Assembly: GCA_022605955.1 (NCBI GenBank)
Contig: JAKCOZ010000594.1
Coordinates: forward strand, 52,312-116,311
Reading direction: 5' to 3'
DNA: 64,000 nucleotides
DNA from: Rallus limicola
Taxonomy: Eukaryota > Chordata > Aves > Gruiformes > Rallidae
How positions within the stretch are numbered: position 1 is the first letter of the stretch; every line of letters starts with the position of its first letter. This document shows, one piece after another, positions 1-11,922 of this stretch. A program made the translations under genes and the position numbers. The notes under the pieces are model-generated. The model was not told where the DNA came from. It searched no databases and was given only the letters and a program-made list of their open reading frames with translations.

Positions 1-1025
1 CTCGGCCCTAGCAGACTGCAGTTCAAAACATGCTAAACGTCCAGCAATAACTCCCAAAGTAAAGAAGCTAGGCATGAAAGGCATAGCTTGTCTGAAACCT
101 CCTAACAGGACACACAAGCAGACCCTGTCACTTTGGCTCTCAGCCTTTTCCTTTGCCTGGAAAGAGGGAACATGCCTGGAACCTCCTACGGTGCTTTTCT
201 CGGCCCTAGCAGACTGCAGTTCAAAACATGCTAAACGTCCAGCAATAACTCCCAAAGTAAAGAAGCTAGGACTGAAAGGCATAGCTTGTCTGAAACCTCC
301 TAACAGGACACACAAGCAGACCCTGTCACTTTGGCTCTCAGCCTTTTCCTTTGCCTGGAAAGAAGGAACATACCTGCTACCTCCTACAGTGCTTTTCTCG
401 GCCCTAGCAGACTGCAGTTCAAAACATGCTAAACGTCCAGCAATAACTCCCAAAGTAAAGAAGCTAGGACTGAAAGGCATAGCTTGTCTGAAACCTCCTA
501 ACAGGACACACAAGCAGACCCTGTCACTTTGGCTCTCAGCCTTTTCCTTTGCCTGGAAAGAGGGAACATGCCTGGAACCTCCTACGGTGCTTTTCTCGGC
601 CCTAGCAGACTGCAGTTCAAAACATGCTAAACGTCCAGCAATAACTCCCAAAGTAAAGAAGCTAGGACTGAAAGGCATAGCTTGTCTGAAACCTCCTAAC
701 AGGACACACAAGCAGACCCTGTCACTTTGGCTCTCAGCCTTTTCCTTTGCCTGGAAAGAAGGAACATACCTGCTACCTGCTACAGTGCTTTTCTCGGCCC
801 TAGCAGACTGCAGTTCAAAACATGCTAAACGTCCAGCAATAACTCCCAAAGTAAAGAAGCTAGGACTGAAAGGCATAGCTTGTCTGAAACCTCCTAACAG
901 GACACACAAGCAGACCCTGTCACTTTGGCTCTCAGCCTTTTCCTTTGCCTGCAAAGAGGGAACATGCCTGGAACCTCCTACGGTGCTTTTCTCGGCCCTA
1001 GCAGACTGCAGTTCAAAACATGCTT
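1..1025 (-). repeat. Partial higher-order repeat unit at left edge
   Basis: These are the last five or so monomers of an HOR unit cut by the window start. The unit ends at the A-to-T marker at 1,025 (GCTTAACG instead of GCTAAACG), which also closes the next three units. The subtype order is A, B, A, B, A. One B monomer has a private change (TACCTGCTACCTGC near 770-780), and the last A monomer has GCAAAGAGG near 950 in place of GGAAAGAGG. Confidence 0.8.
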
Positions 1026-3401
1026 AACGTCCAGCAATAACTCCCAAAGTAAAGAAGCTAGGCATGAAAGGCATAGCTTGTCTGAAACCTCCTAACAGGA
1101 CACACAAGCAGACCCTGTCACTTTGGCTCTCAGCCTTTTCCTTTGCCTGGAAAGAAGGAACATACCTGCTCCCTCCTACGGTGCTTTTCTCGGCCCTAGC
1201 AGACTGCAGTTCAAAACATGCTAAACGTCCAGCAATAACTCCCAAAGTAAAGAAGCTAGGCATGAAAGGCATAGCTTGTCTGAAACCTCCTAACAGGACA
1301 CACAAGCAGACCCTGTCACTTTGGCTCTCAGCCTTTTCCTTTGCCTGGAAAGAGGGAACATGCCTGGAACCTCCTACGGTGCTTTTCTCGGCCCTAGCAG
1401 ACTGCAGTTCAAAACTTGCTAAACGTCCAGCAATAACTCCCAAAGTAAAGAAGCTAGGGCTGAAAGGCATAGCTTGTCTGAAACCTCCTAACAGGACACA
1501 CAAGCAGACCCTGTCACTTTGGCTCTCAGCCTTTTCCTTTGCCTGGAAAGAGGGAACATGCCTGGAACCTCCTACGGTGCTTTTCTCGGCCCTAGCAGAC
1601 TGCAGTTCAAAACATGCTAAACGTCCAGCAATAACTCCCAAAGTAAAGAAGCTAGGCATGAAAGGCATAGCTTGTCTGAAACCTCCTAACAGGACACACA
1701 AGCAGACCCTGTCACTTTGGCTCTCAGCCTTTTCCTTTGCCTGGAAAGAGGGAACATGCCTGGAACCTCCTACGGTGCTTTTCTCGGCCCTAGCAGACTG
1801 CAGTTCAAAACATGCTAAACGTCCAGCAATAACTCCCAAAGTAAAGAAGCTAGGACTGAAAGGCATAGCTTGTCTGAAACCTCCTAACAGGACACACAAG
1901 CAGACCCTGTCACTTTGGCTCTCAGCCTTTTCCTTTGCCTGGAAAGAAGGAACATGCCTGGAACCTCCTACGGTGCTTTTCTCGGCCCTAGCAGACTGCA
2001 GTTCAAAACATGCTAAACGTCCAGCAATAACTCCCAAAGTAAAGAAGCTAGGCATGAAAGGCATAGCTTGTCTGAAACCTCCTAACAGGACACACAAGCA
2101 GACCCTGTCACTTTGGCTCTCAGCCTTTTCCTTTGCCTGGAAAGAGGGAACATGCCTGGAACCTCCTACGGTGCTTTTCTCGGCCCTAGCAGACTGCAGT
2201 TCAAAACATGCTAAACGTCCAGCAATAACTCCCAAAGTAAAGAAGCTAGGACTGAAAGGCATAGCTTGTCTGAAACCTCCTAACAGGACACACAAGCAGA
2301 CCCTGTCACTTTGGCTCTCAGCCTTTTCCTTTGCCTGGAAAGAAGGAACATACCTGCTACCTCCTACAGTGCTTTTCTCGGCCCTAGCAGACTGCAGTTC
2401 AAAACATGCTAAACGTCCAGCAATAACTCCCAAAGTAAAGAAGCTAGGACTGAAAGGCATAGCTTGTCTGAAACCTCCTAACAGGACACACAAGCAGACC
2501 CTGTCACTTTGGCTCTCAGCCTTTTCCTTTGCCTGGAAAGAAGGAACATACCTGCTACCCCCTACAGTGCTTTTCTCGGCCCTAGCAGACTGCAGTTCAA
2601 AACATGCTAAACGTCCAGCAATAACTCCCAAAGTAAAGAAGCTAGGACTGAAAGGCATAGCTTGTCTGAAACCTCCTAACAGGACACACAAGCAGACCCT
2701 GTCACTTTGGCTCTCAGCCTTTTCCTTTGCCTGGAAAGAGGGAACATGCCTGGAACCTCCTACGGTGCTTTTCTCGGCCCTAGCAGACTGCAGTTCAAAA
2801 CATGCTAAACGTCCAGCAATAACTCCCAAAGTAAAGAAGCTAGGACTGAAAGGCATAGCTTGTCTGAAACCTTATAACAGGACACACAAGCAGACCCTGT
2901 CACTTTGGCTCTCAGCCTTTTCCTTTGCCTGGAAAGAGGGAACATGCCTGGAACCTCCTACGGTGCTTTTCTCGGCCCTAGCAGACTGCAGTTCAAAACA
3001 TGCTAAACGTCCAGCAATAACTCCCAAAGTAAAGAAGCTAGGACTGAAAGGCATAGCTTGTCTGAAACCTCCTAACAGGACACACAAGCAGACCCTGTCA
3101 CTTTGGCTCTCAGCCTTTTCCTTTGCATGGAAAGAAGGAACATACCTGCTACCTCCTACAGTGCTTTTCTCGGCCCTAGCAGACTGCAGTTCAAAACATG
3201 CTAAACGTCCAGCAATAACTCCCAAAGTAAAGAAGCTAGGACTGAAAGGCATAGCTTGTCTGAAACCTCCTAACAGGACACACAAGCAGACCCTGTCACT
3301 TTGGCTCTCAGCCTTTTCCTTTGCCTGGAAAGAGGGAACATGCCTGGAACCTCCTACGGTGCTTTTCTCGGCCCTAGCAGACTGCAGTTCAAAACATGCT
3401 T
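1026..3401 (-). repeat. 12-monomer higher-order repeat unit (2,376 bp)
   Basis: This unit lies between the shared A-to-T markers at 1,025 and 3,401, exactly 12 x 198 bp. Its markers at 1,416 (AACTTGCT), 2,873-2,874 (CCTTATAAC), 3,127 (TTGCATGG) and 3,401 recur 4,158 bp later at 5,574, 7,031-7,032, 7,285 and 7,559. Its last eleven monomers therefore match monomers 11-21 of the next unit. Its first monomer resembles the first of that unit. The simplest reading is a 21-mer that lost nine monomers (1,782 bp) by unequal exchange between its two AACTTGCT-bearing monomers. Confidence 0.85.
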
Positions 3402-6400
3402 AACGTCCAGCAATAACTCCCAAAGTAAAGAAGCTAGGCATGAAAGGCATAGCTTGTCTGAAACCTCCTAACAGGACACACAAGCAGACCCTGTCACTTT
3501 GGCTCTCAGCCTTTTCCTTTGCCTGGAAAGAAGGAACATACCTGCTCCCTCCTACAGTGCTTTTCTCGGCCCTAGCAGACTGCAGTTCAAAACATGCTAA
3601 ACGTCCAGCAATAACTCCCAAAGTAAAGAAGCTAGGCATGAAAGGCATAGCTTGTCTGAAACCTCCTAACAGGACACACAAGCAGACCCTGTCACTTTGG
3701 CTCTCAGCCTTTTCCTTTGCCTGGAAAGAGGGAACATGCCTGGAACCTCCTACGGTGCTTTTCTCGGCCCTAGCAGACTGCAGTTCAAAACTTGCTAAAC
3801 GTCCAGCAATAACTCCCAAATTAAAGAAGCTAGGGCTGAAAGGCATAGCTTGTCTGAAACCTCCTAACAGGACACACAAGCAGACCCTGTCACTTTGGCT
3901 CTCAGCCTTTTCCTTTGCCTGGAAAGAGGGAACATGCCTGGAACCTCCTACGGTGCTTTTCTCGGCCCTAGCAGACTGCAGTTCAAAACATGCTAAACGT
4001 CCAGCAATAACTCCCAAAGTAAAGAAGCTAGGACTGAAAGGCATAGCTTGTCTGAAACCTCCTAACAGGACACACAAGCAGACCCTGTCACTTTGGCTCT
4101 CAGCCTTTTCCTTTGCCTGGAAAGAGGGAACATGCCTGGAAGCTCCTACGGTGCTTTTCTCGGCCCTAGCAGACTGCAGTTCAAAACATGCTAAACGTCC
4201 AGCAATAACTCCCAAAGTAAAGAAGCTAGGACTGAAAGGCATAGCTTGTCTGAAACCTCCTAACAGGACACACAAGCAGACCCTGTCACTTTGGCTCTCA
4301 GCCTTTTCCTTTGCCTGGAAAGAAGGAACATGCCTGGAACCTCCTACGGTGCTTTTCTCGGCCCTAGCAGACTGCAGTTCAAAACATGCTAAACGTCCAG
4401 CAATAACTCCCAAAGTAAAGAAGCTAGGACTGAAAGGCATAGCTTGTCTGAAACCTCCTAACAGGACACACAAGCAGACCCTGTCACTTTGGCTCTCAGC
4501 CTTTTCCTTTGCCTGGAAAGAAGAAACATGCCTGGAAGCTCCTACGGTGCTTTTCTCGGCCCTAGCAGACTGCAGTTCAAAACATGCTAAACGTCCAGCA
4601 ATAACTCCCAAAGTAAAGAAGCTAGGCATGAAAGGCATAGCTTGTCTGAAACCTCCTAACAGGACACACAAGCAGACCCTGTCACTTTGGCTCTCAGCCT
4701 TTTCCTTTGCCTGGAAAGAGGGAACATGCCTGGAACCTCCTACGGTGCTTTTCTCGGCCCTAGCAGACTGCAGTTCAAAACATGCTAAACGTCCAGCAAT
4801 AACTCCCAAAGTAAAGAAGCTAGGCATGAAAGGCATAGCTTGTCTGAAACCTCCTAACAGGACACACAAGCAGACCCTGTCACTTTGGCTCTCATCCTTT
4901 TCCTTTGCCTGGAAAGAAGGAACATACCTGCTCCCTCCTACAGTGCTTTTCTCGGCCCTAGCAGACTGCAGTTCAAAACATGCTAAACGTCCAGCAATAA
5001 CTCCCAAAGTAAAGAAGCTAGGACTGAAAGGCATAGCTTGTCTGAAACCTCCTAACAGGACACACAAGCAGACCCTGTCACTTTGGCTCTCAGCCTTTTC
5101 CTTTGCCTGGAAAGAAGGAACATACCTGCTACCTCCTACAGTGCTTTTCTCGGCCCTAGCAGACTGCAGTTCAAAACATGCTAAACGTCCAGCAATAACT
5201 CCCAAAGTAAAGAAGCTAGGCATGAAAGGCATAGCTTGTCTGAAACCTCCTAACAGGACACACAAGCAGACCCTGTCACTTTGGCTCTCAGCCTTTTCCT
5301 TTGCCTGGAAAGAGGGAACATGCCTGGAACCTCCTATGGTGCTTTTCTCGGCCCTAGCAGACTGCAGTTCAAAACATGCTAAACGTCCAGCAATAACTCC
5401 CAAAGTAAAGAAGCTAGGCATGAAAGGCATAGCTTGTCTGAAACCTCCTAACAGGACACACAAGCAGACCCTGTCACTTTGGCTCTCAGCCTTTTCCTTT
5501 GCCTGGAAAGAGGGAACATGCCTGGAACCTCCTACGGTGCTTTTCTCGGCCCTAGCAGACTGCAGTTCAAAACTTGCTAAACGTCCAGCAATAACTCCCA
5601 AAGTAAAGAAGCTAGGGCTGAAAGGCATAGCTTGTCTGAAACCTCCTAACAGGACACACAAGCAGACCCTGTCACTTTGGCTCTCAGCCTTTTCCTTTGC
5701 CTGGAAAGAGGGAACATGCCTGGAACCTCCTACGGTGCTTTTCTCGGCCCTAGCAGACTGCAGTTCAAAACATGCTAAACGTCCAGCAATAACTCCCAAA
5801 GTAAAGAAGCTAGGCATGAAAGGCATAGCTTGTCTGAAACCTCCTAACAGGACACACAAGCAGACCCTGTCACTTTGGCTCTCAGCCTTTTCCTTTGCCT
5901 GGAAAGAGGGAACATGCCTGGAAGCTCCTACGGTGCTTTTCTCGGCCCTAGCAGACTGCAGTTCAAAACATGCTAAACGTCCAGCAATAACTCCCAAAGT
6001 AAAGAAGCTAGGACTGAAAGGCATAGCTTGTCTGAAACCTCCTAACAGGACACACAAGCAGACCCTGTCACTTTGGCTCTCAGCCTTTTCCTTTGCCTGG
6101 AAAGAAGGAACATGCCTGGAACCTCCTACGGTGCTTTTCTCGGCCCTAGCAGACTGCAGTTCAAAACATGCTAAACGTCCAGCAATAACTCCCAAAGTAA
6201 AGAAGCTAGGCATGAAAGGCATAGCTTGTCTGAAACCTCCTAACAGGACACACAAGCAGACCCTGTCACTTTGGCTCTCAGCCTTTTCCTTTGCCTGGAA
6301 AGAGGGAACATGCCTGGAACCTCCTACGGTGCTTTTCTCGGCCCTAGCAGACTGCAGTTCAAAACATGCTAAACGTCCAGCAATAACTCCCAAAGTAAAG

Positions 6401-7559
6401 AAGCTAGGACTGAAAGGCATAGCTTGTCTGAAACCTCCTAACAGGACACACAAGCAGACCCTGTCACTTTGGCTCTCAGCCTTTTCCTTTGCCTGGAAAG
6501 AAGGAACATACCTGCTACCTCCTACAGTGCTTTTCTCGGCCCTAGCAGACTGCAGTTCAAAACATGCTAAACGTCCAGCAATAACTCCCAAAGTAAAGAA
6601 GCTAGGACTGAAAGGCATAGCTTGTCTGAAACCTCCTAACAGGACACACAAGCAGACCCTGTCACTTTGGCTCTCAGCCTTTTCCTTTGCCTGGAAAGAA
6701 GGAACATACCTGCTACCCCCTACAGTGCTTTTCTCGGCCCTAGCAGACTGCAGTTCAAAACATGCTAAACGTCCAGCAATAACTCCCAAAGTAAAGAAGC
6801 TAGGACTGAAAGGCATAGCTTGTCTGAAACCTCCTAACAGGACACACAAGCAGACCCTGTCACTTTGGCTCTCAGCCTTTTCCTTTGCCTGGAAAGAGGG
6901 AACATGCCTGGAACCTCCTACGGTGCTTTTCTCGGCCCTAGCAGACTGCAGTTCAAAACATGCTAAACGTCCAGCAATAACTCCCAAAGTAAAGAAGCTA
7001 GGACTGAAAGGCATAGCTTGTCTGAAACCTTATAACAGGACACACAAGCAGACCCTGTCACTTTGGCTCTCAGCCTTTTCCTTTGCCTGGAAAGAGGGAA
7101 CATGCCTGGAACCTCCTACGGTGCTTTTCTCGGCCCTAGCAGACTGCAGTTCAAAACATGCTAAACGTCCAGCAATAACTCCCAAAGTAAAGAAGCTAGG
7201 ACTGAAAGGCATAGCTTGTCTGAAACCTCCTAACAGGACACACAAGCAGACCCTGTCACTTTGGCTCTCAGCCTTTTCCTTTGCATGGAAAGAAGGAACA
7301 TACCTGCTACCTCCTACAGTGCTTTTCTCGGCCCTAGCAGACTGCAGTTCAAAACATGCTAAACGTCCAGCAATAACTCCCAAAGTAAAGAAGCTAGGAC
7401 TGAAAGGCATAGCTTGTCTGAAACCTCCTAACAGGACACACAAGCAGACCCTGTCACTTTGGCTCTCAGCCTTTTCCTTTGCCTGGAAAGAGGGAACATG
7501 CCTGGAACCTCCTACGGTGCTTTTCTCGGCCCTAGCAGACTGCAGTTCAAAACATGCTT
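3402..7559 (-). repeat. 21-monomer higher-order repeat unit (4,158 bp)
   Basis: This is the full-length left-arm HOR unit, exactly 21 x 198 bp between the markers at 3,401 and 7,559. Its first ten monomers match the first ten of the following unit through rare substitutions at exact 4,158-bp spacing: 3,821/7,979 (AAATTAAAG), 4,524/8,682 (AAGAAACATG), 4,895/9,053 (CTCATCC) and 5,337/9,495 (CCTATGG). Its last eleven match the preceding 12-mer at the same spacing. It contains two AACTTGCT monomers (3,792 and 5,574) nine monomers apart, the likely substrate for the deletion seen in the 12-mer. Confidence 0.88.
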
Positions 7560-10500
7560 AACGTCCAGCAATAACTCCCAAAGTAAAGAAGCTAGGCATG
7601 AAAGGCATAGCTTGTCTGAAACCTCCTAACAGGACACACAAGCAGACCCTGTCACTTTGGCTCTCAGCCTTTTCCTTTGCCTGGAAAGAAGGAACATACC
7701 TGCTACCTCCTACAGTGCTTTTCTCGGCCCTAGCAGACTGCAGTTCAAAACATGCTAAACGTCCAGCAATAACTCCCAAAGTAAAGAAGCTAGGCATGAA
7801 AGGCATAGCTTGTCTGAAACCTCCTAACAGGACACACAAGCAGACCCTGTCACTTTGGCTCTCAGCCTTTTCCTTTGCCTGGAAAGAGGGAACATGCCTG
7901 GAACCTCCTACGGTGCTTTTCTCGGCCCTAGCAGACTGCAGTTCAAAACTTGCTAAACGTCCAGCAATAACTCCCAAATTAAAGAAGCTAGGGCTGAAAG
8001 GCATAGCTTGTCTGAAACCTCCTAACAGGACACACAAGCAGACCCTGTCACTTTGGCTCTCAGCCTTTTCCTTTGCCTGGAAAGAGGGAACATGCCTGGA
8101 ACCTCCTACGGTGCTTTTCTCGGCCCTAGCAGACTGCAGTTCAAAACATGCTAAACGTCCAGCAATAACTCCCAAAGTAAAGAAGCTAGGACTGAAAGGC
8201 ATAGCTTGTCTGAAACCTCCTAACAGGACACACAAGCAGACCCTGTCACTTTGGCTCTCAGCCTTTTCCTTTGCCTGGAAAGAGGGAACATGCCTGGAAC
8301 CTCCTACGGTGCTTTTCTCGGCCCTAGCAGACTGCAGTTCAAAACATGCTAAACGTCCAGCAATAACTCCCAAAGTAAAGAAGCTAGGACTGAAAGGCAT
8401 AGCTTGTCTGAAACCTCCTAACAGGACACACAAGCAGACCCTGTCACTTTGGCTCTCAGCCTTTTCCTTTGCCTGGAAAGAAGGAACATGCCTGGAACCT
8501 CCTACGGTGCTTTTCTCGGCCCTAGCAGACTGCAGTTCAAAACATGCTAAACGTCCAGCAATAACTCCCAAAGTAAAGAAGCTAGGACTGAAAGGCATAG
8601 CTTGTCTGAAACCTCCTAACAGGACACACAAGCAGACCCTGTCACTTTGGCTCTCAGCCTTTTCCTTTGCCTGGAAAGAAGAAACATGCCTGGAAGCTCC
8701 TACGGTGCTTTTCTCGGCCCTAGCAGACTGCAGTTCAAAACATGCTAAACGTCCAGCAATAACTCCCAAAGTAAAGAAGCTAGGCATGAAAGGCATAGCT
8801 TGTCTGAAACCTCCTAAGAGGACACACAAGCAGACCCTGTCACTTTGGCTCTCAGCCTTTTCCTTTGCCTGGAAAGAGGGAACATGCCTGGAAGCTCCTA
8901 CGGTGCTTTTCTCGGCCCTAGCAGACTGCAGTTCAAAACATGCTAAACGTCCAGCAATAACTCCCAAAGTAAAGAAGCTAGGCATGAAAGGCATAGCTTG
9001 TCTGAAACCTCCTAACAGGACACACAAGCAGACCCTGTCACTTTGGCTCTCATCCTTTTCCTTTGCCTGGAAAGAAGGAACATACCTGCTCCCTCCTACA
9101 GTGCTTTTCTCGGCCCTAGCAGACTGCAGTTCAAAACATGCTAAACGTCCAGCAATAACTCCCAAAGTAAAGAAGCTAGGACTGAAAGGCATAGCTTGTC
9201 TGAAACCTCCTAACAGGACACACAAGCAGACCCTGTCACTTTGGCTCTCAGCCTTTTCCTTTGCCTGGAAAGAAGGAACATACCTGCTACCTCCTACAGT
9301 GCTTTTCTCGGCCCTAGCAGACTGCAGTTCAAAACATGCTAAACGTCCAGCAATAACTCCCAAAGTAAAGAAGCTAGGCATGAAAGGCATAGCTTGTCTG
9401 AAACCTCCTAACAGGACACACAAGCAGACCCTGTCACTTTGGCTCTCAGCCTTTTCCTTTGCCTGGAAAGAGGGAACATGCCTGGAACCTCCTATGGTGC
9501 TTTTCTCGGCCCTAGCAGACTGCAGTTCAAAACATGCTAAACGTCCAGCAATAACTCCCAAAGTAAAGAAGCTAGGCATGAAAGGCATAGCTTGTCTGAA
9601 ACCTCCTAACAGGACAAACAAGCAGACCCTGTCACTTTGGCTCTCAGCCTTTTCCTTTGCCTGGAAAGAGGGAACATGCCTGGAAGCTCCTACGGTGCTT
9701 TTCTCGGCCCTAGCAGACTGCAGTTCAAAACATGCTAAACGTCCAGCAATAACTCCCAAAGTAAAGAAGCTAGGCATGAAAGGCATAGCTTGTCTGAAAC
9801 CTTATAACAGGACACACAAGCAGACCCTGTCACTTTGGCTCTCAGCCTTTTCCTTTGCCTGGAAAGAGGGAACATGCCTGGAACCTCCTACGGTGCTTTT
9901 CTCGGCCCTAGCAGACTGCAGTTCAAAACATGCTAAACGTCCAGCAATAACTCCCAAAGTAAAGAAGCTAGGCATGAAAGGCATAGCTTGTCTGAAACCT
10001 CCTAACAGGACACACAAGCAGACCCTGTCACTTTGGCTCTCAGCCTTTTCCTTTGCCTGGAAAGAGGGAACATGCCTGGAAGCTCCTACGGTGCTTTTCT
10101 CGGCCCTAGCAGACTGCAGTTCAAAACATGCTAAACGTCCAGCAATAACTCCCAAAGTAAAGAAGCTAGGACTGAAAGGCATAGCTTGTCTGAAACCTCC
10201 TAACAGGACACACAAGCAGACCCTGTCACTTTGGCTCTCAGCCTTTTCCTTTGCCTGGAAAGAAGGAACATACCTGCTACCTCCTACAGTGCTTTTCTCG
10301 GCCCTAGCAGACTGCAGTTCAAAACATGCTAAACGTCCAGCAATAACTCCCAAAGTAAAGAAGCTAGGCATGAAAGGCATAGCTTGTCTGAAACCTCCTA
10401 ACAGGACACACAAGCAGACCCTGTCACTTTGGCTCTCAGCCTTTTCCTTTGCCTGGAAAGAGGGAACATGCCTGGAACCTCCTACGGTGCTTTTCTCGGC

Positions 10501-11321
10501 CCTAGCAGACTGCAGTTCAAAACATGCTAAACGTCCAGCAATAACTCCCAAAGTAAAGAAGCTAGGACTGAAAGGCATAGCTTGTCTGAAACCTCCTAAC
10601 AGGACACACAAGCAGACCCTGTCACTTTGGCTCTCAGCCTTTTCCTTTGCCTGGAAAGAAGGAACATACCTGCTACCTCCTACAGTGCTTTTCTCGGCCC
10701 TAGCAGACTGCAGTTCAAAACATGCTAAACGTCCAGCAATAACTCCCAAAGTAAAGAAGCTAGGCATGAAAGGCATAGCTTGTCTGAAACCTCCTAACAG
10801 GACACACAAGCAGACCCTGTCACTTTGGCTCTCAGCCTTTTCCTTTGCCTGGAAAGAGGGAACATGCCTGGAACCTCCTACGGTGCTTTTCTCGGCCCTA
10901 GCAGACTGCAGTTCAAAACATGCTAAACGTCCAGCAATAACTCCCAAAGTAAAGAAGCTAGGACTGAAAGGCATAGCTTGTCTGAAACCTCCTAACAGGA
11001 CACACAAGCAGACCCTGTCACTTTGGCTCTCAGCCTTTTCCTTTGCCTGGAAAGAAGGAACATGCCTGCTACCTCCTACAGTGCTTTTCTCGGCCCTAGC
11101 AGACTGCAGTTCAAAACATGCTAAACGTCCAGCAATAACTCCCAAAGTAAAGAAGCTAGGACTGAAAGGCATAGCTTGTCTGAAACCTCCTAACAGGACA
11201 CACAAGCAGACCCTGTCACTTTGGCTCTCAGCCTTTTCCTTTGCATGGAAAGAGGGAACATGCCTGGAACCTCCTACGGTGCTTTTCTCGGCCCTAGCAG
11301 ACTGCAGTTCAAAACATGCTT
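7560..11321 (-). repeat. 19-monomer higher-order repeat unit (3,762 bp)
   Basis: This unit lies between the markers at 7,559 and 11,321, exactly 19 x 198 bp. Monomers 1-10 copy the preceding 21-mer marker for marker. The second half is rearranged: the CCTTATAAC marker at 9,803-9,804 lies 14 monomers after the previous copy rather than 21, TTGCATGG at 11,245 lies 20 monomers after 7,285, and the second AACTTGCT monomer is absent. The unit carries private changes such as CCTAAGAGG near 8,817 and GACAAACAAG near 9,614. It is a 21-mer derivative shortened and reshuffled in its second half. Confidence 0.8.
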
Positions 11322-11906
11322 AACGTCCAGCAATAACTCCCAAAGTAAAGAAGCTAGGCATGAAAGGCATAGCTTGTCTGAAACCTCCTAACAGGACACA
11401 CAAGCAGACCCTGTCACTTTGGCTCTCAGCCTTTTCCTTTGCCTGGAAAGAAGGAACATACCTGCTCCCTCCTACAGTGCTTTTCTCGGCCCTAGCAGAC
11501 TGCAGTTCAAAACATGCTAAACGTCCAGCAATAACTCCCAAAGTAAAGAAGCTAGGACTGAAAGGCATAGCTTGTCTGAAACCTCCTAACAGGACACACA
11601 AGCAGACCCTGTCACTTTGGCTCTCAGCCTTTTCCTTTGCCTGGAAAGAAGGAACATACCTGCTACCTCCTACAGTGCTTTTCTCGGCCCTAGCAGACTG
11701 CAGTTCAAAACATGCTAAACGTCCAGCAATAACTCCTAAAGTAAAGAAGCTAGGCATGAAAGGCATAGCTTGTCTGAAACCTCCTAACAGGACACACAAG
11801 CAGACCCTGTCACTTTGGCTCTCAGCCTTTTCCTTTGCCTGGAAAGAGGGAACATGCCTGGAACCTCCTACGGTGCTTTTCTCGGCCCTAGCAGACTGCA
11901 GTTCAA
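11322..11906 (-). repeat. Terminal left-arm monomers before the inversion
   Basis: Three monomers, the last one truncated, follow the final HOR marker. Their subtype order is B (with TGCTCCCTCC near 11,463), B, A. The last monomer stops after GTTCAA at 11,906, where the orientation flips. A single change, CTCCTAAAG in place of CTCCCAAAG, lies near 11,736. Confidence 0.85.
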
Positions 11907-11922
11907 GTTTTGAGGAGGTTCC
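11901..11922. other. Inversion junction between oppositely oriented satellite arms
   Basis: Left-arm sequence runs to GTTCAA (11,901-11,906). It is followed by GTTTTGA (11,907-11,913), which is right-arm orientation, and then GGAGGTTCC (11,914-11,922). In the coordinates of the monomer at 18,121-18,318, the left arm ends opposite 18,212, the inverted arm resumes at 18,209-18,215, and it then jumps to 18,250. So 34 bp (18,216-18,249 equivalents) are missing. The two arms join within a few bases of the same monomer position, leaving a small TCAA/TTGA inverted repeat at the join. Subtype order on the two sides is not a mirror image, so this is not a simple fold-back copy. Only about 1 bp of microhomology is visible at the deletion step. 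Confidence 0.95.

Larger units (their letters stand above)
1..11906 (-). repeat. 198-bp satellite array, left arm (inverted orientation)
   Basis: About 60 tandem copies of the 198-bp monomer lie in the opposite orientation to the rest of the window. Equivalent positions at 74, 1064, 3440, 7598 and 11360 differ by exact multiples of 198 (57 monomers in all), so there is no net indel in this arm. The array already covers base 1, so it continues to the left. Monomers differ by a few substitutions each. The main variation is a subtype window read here as GAACATGCCTGGAACC (type A) or GAACATACCTGCTACC (type B), plus a GGCATGAAAGG / GGACTGAAAGG alternative. Markers confined to this arm, as far as I saw, include AACTTGCT, CCTTATAAC and GCTTAACG. 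No gene, RNA or foreign insertion is visible. One frame on each strand is largely stop-free, which is a by-product of the 3 x 66 period. Centromeric or pericentromeric location is inference. Confidence 0.97.
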
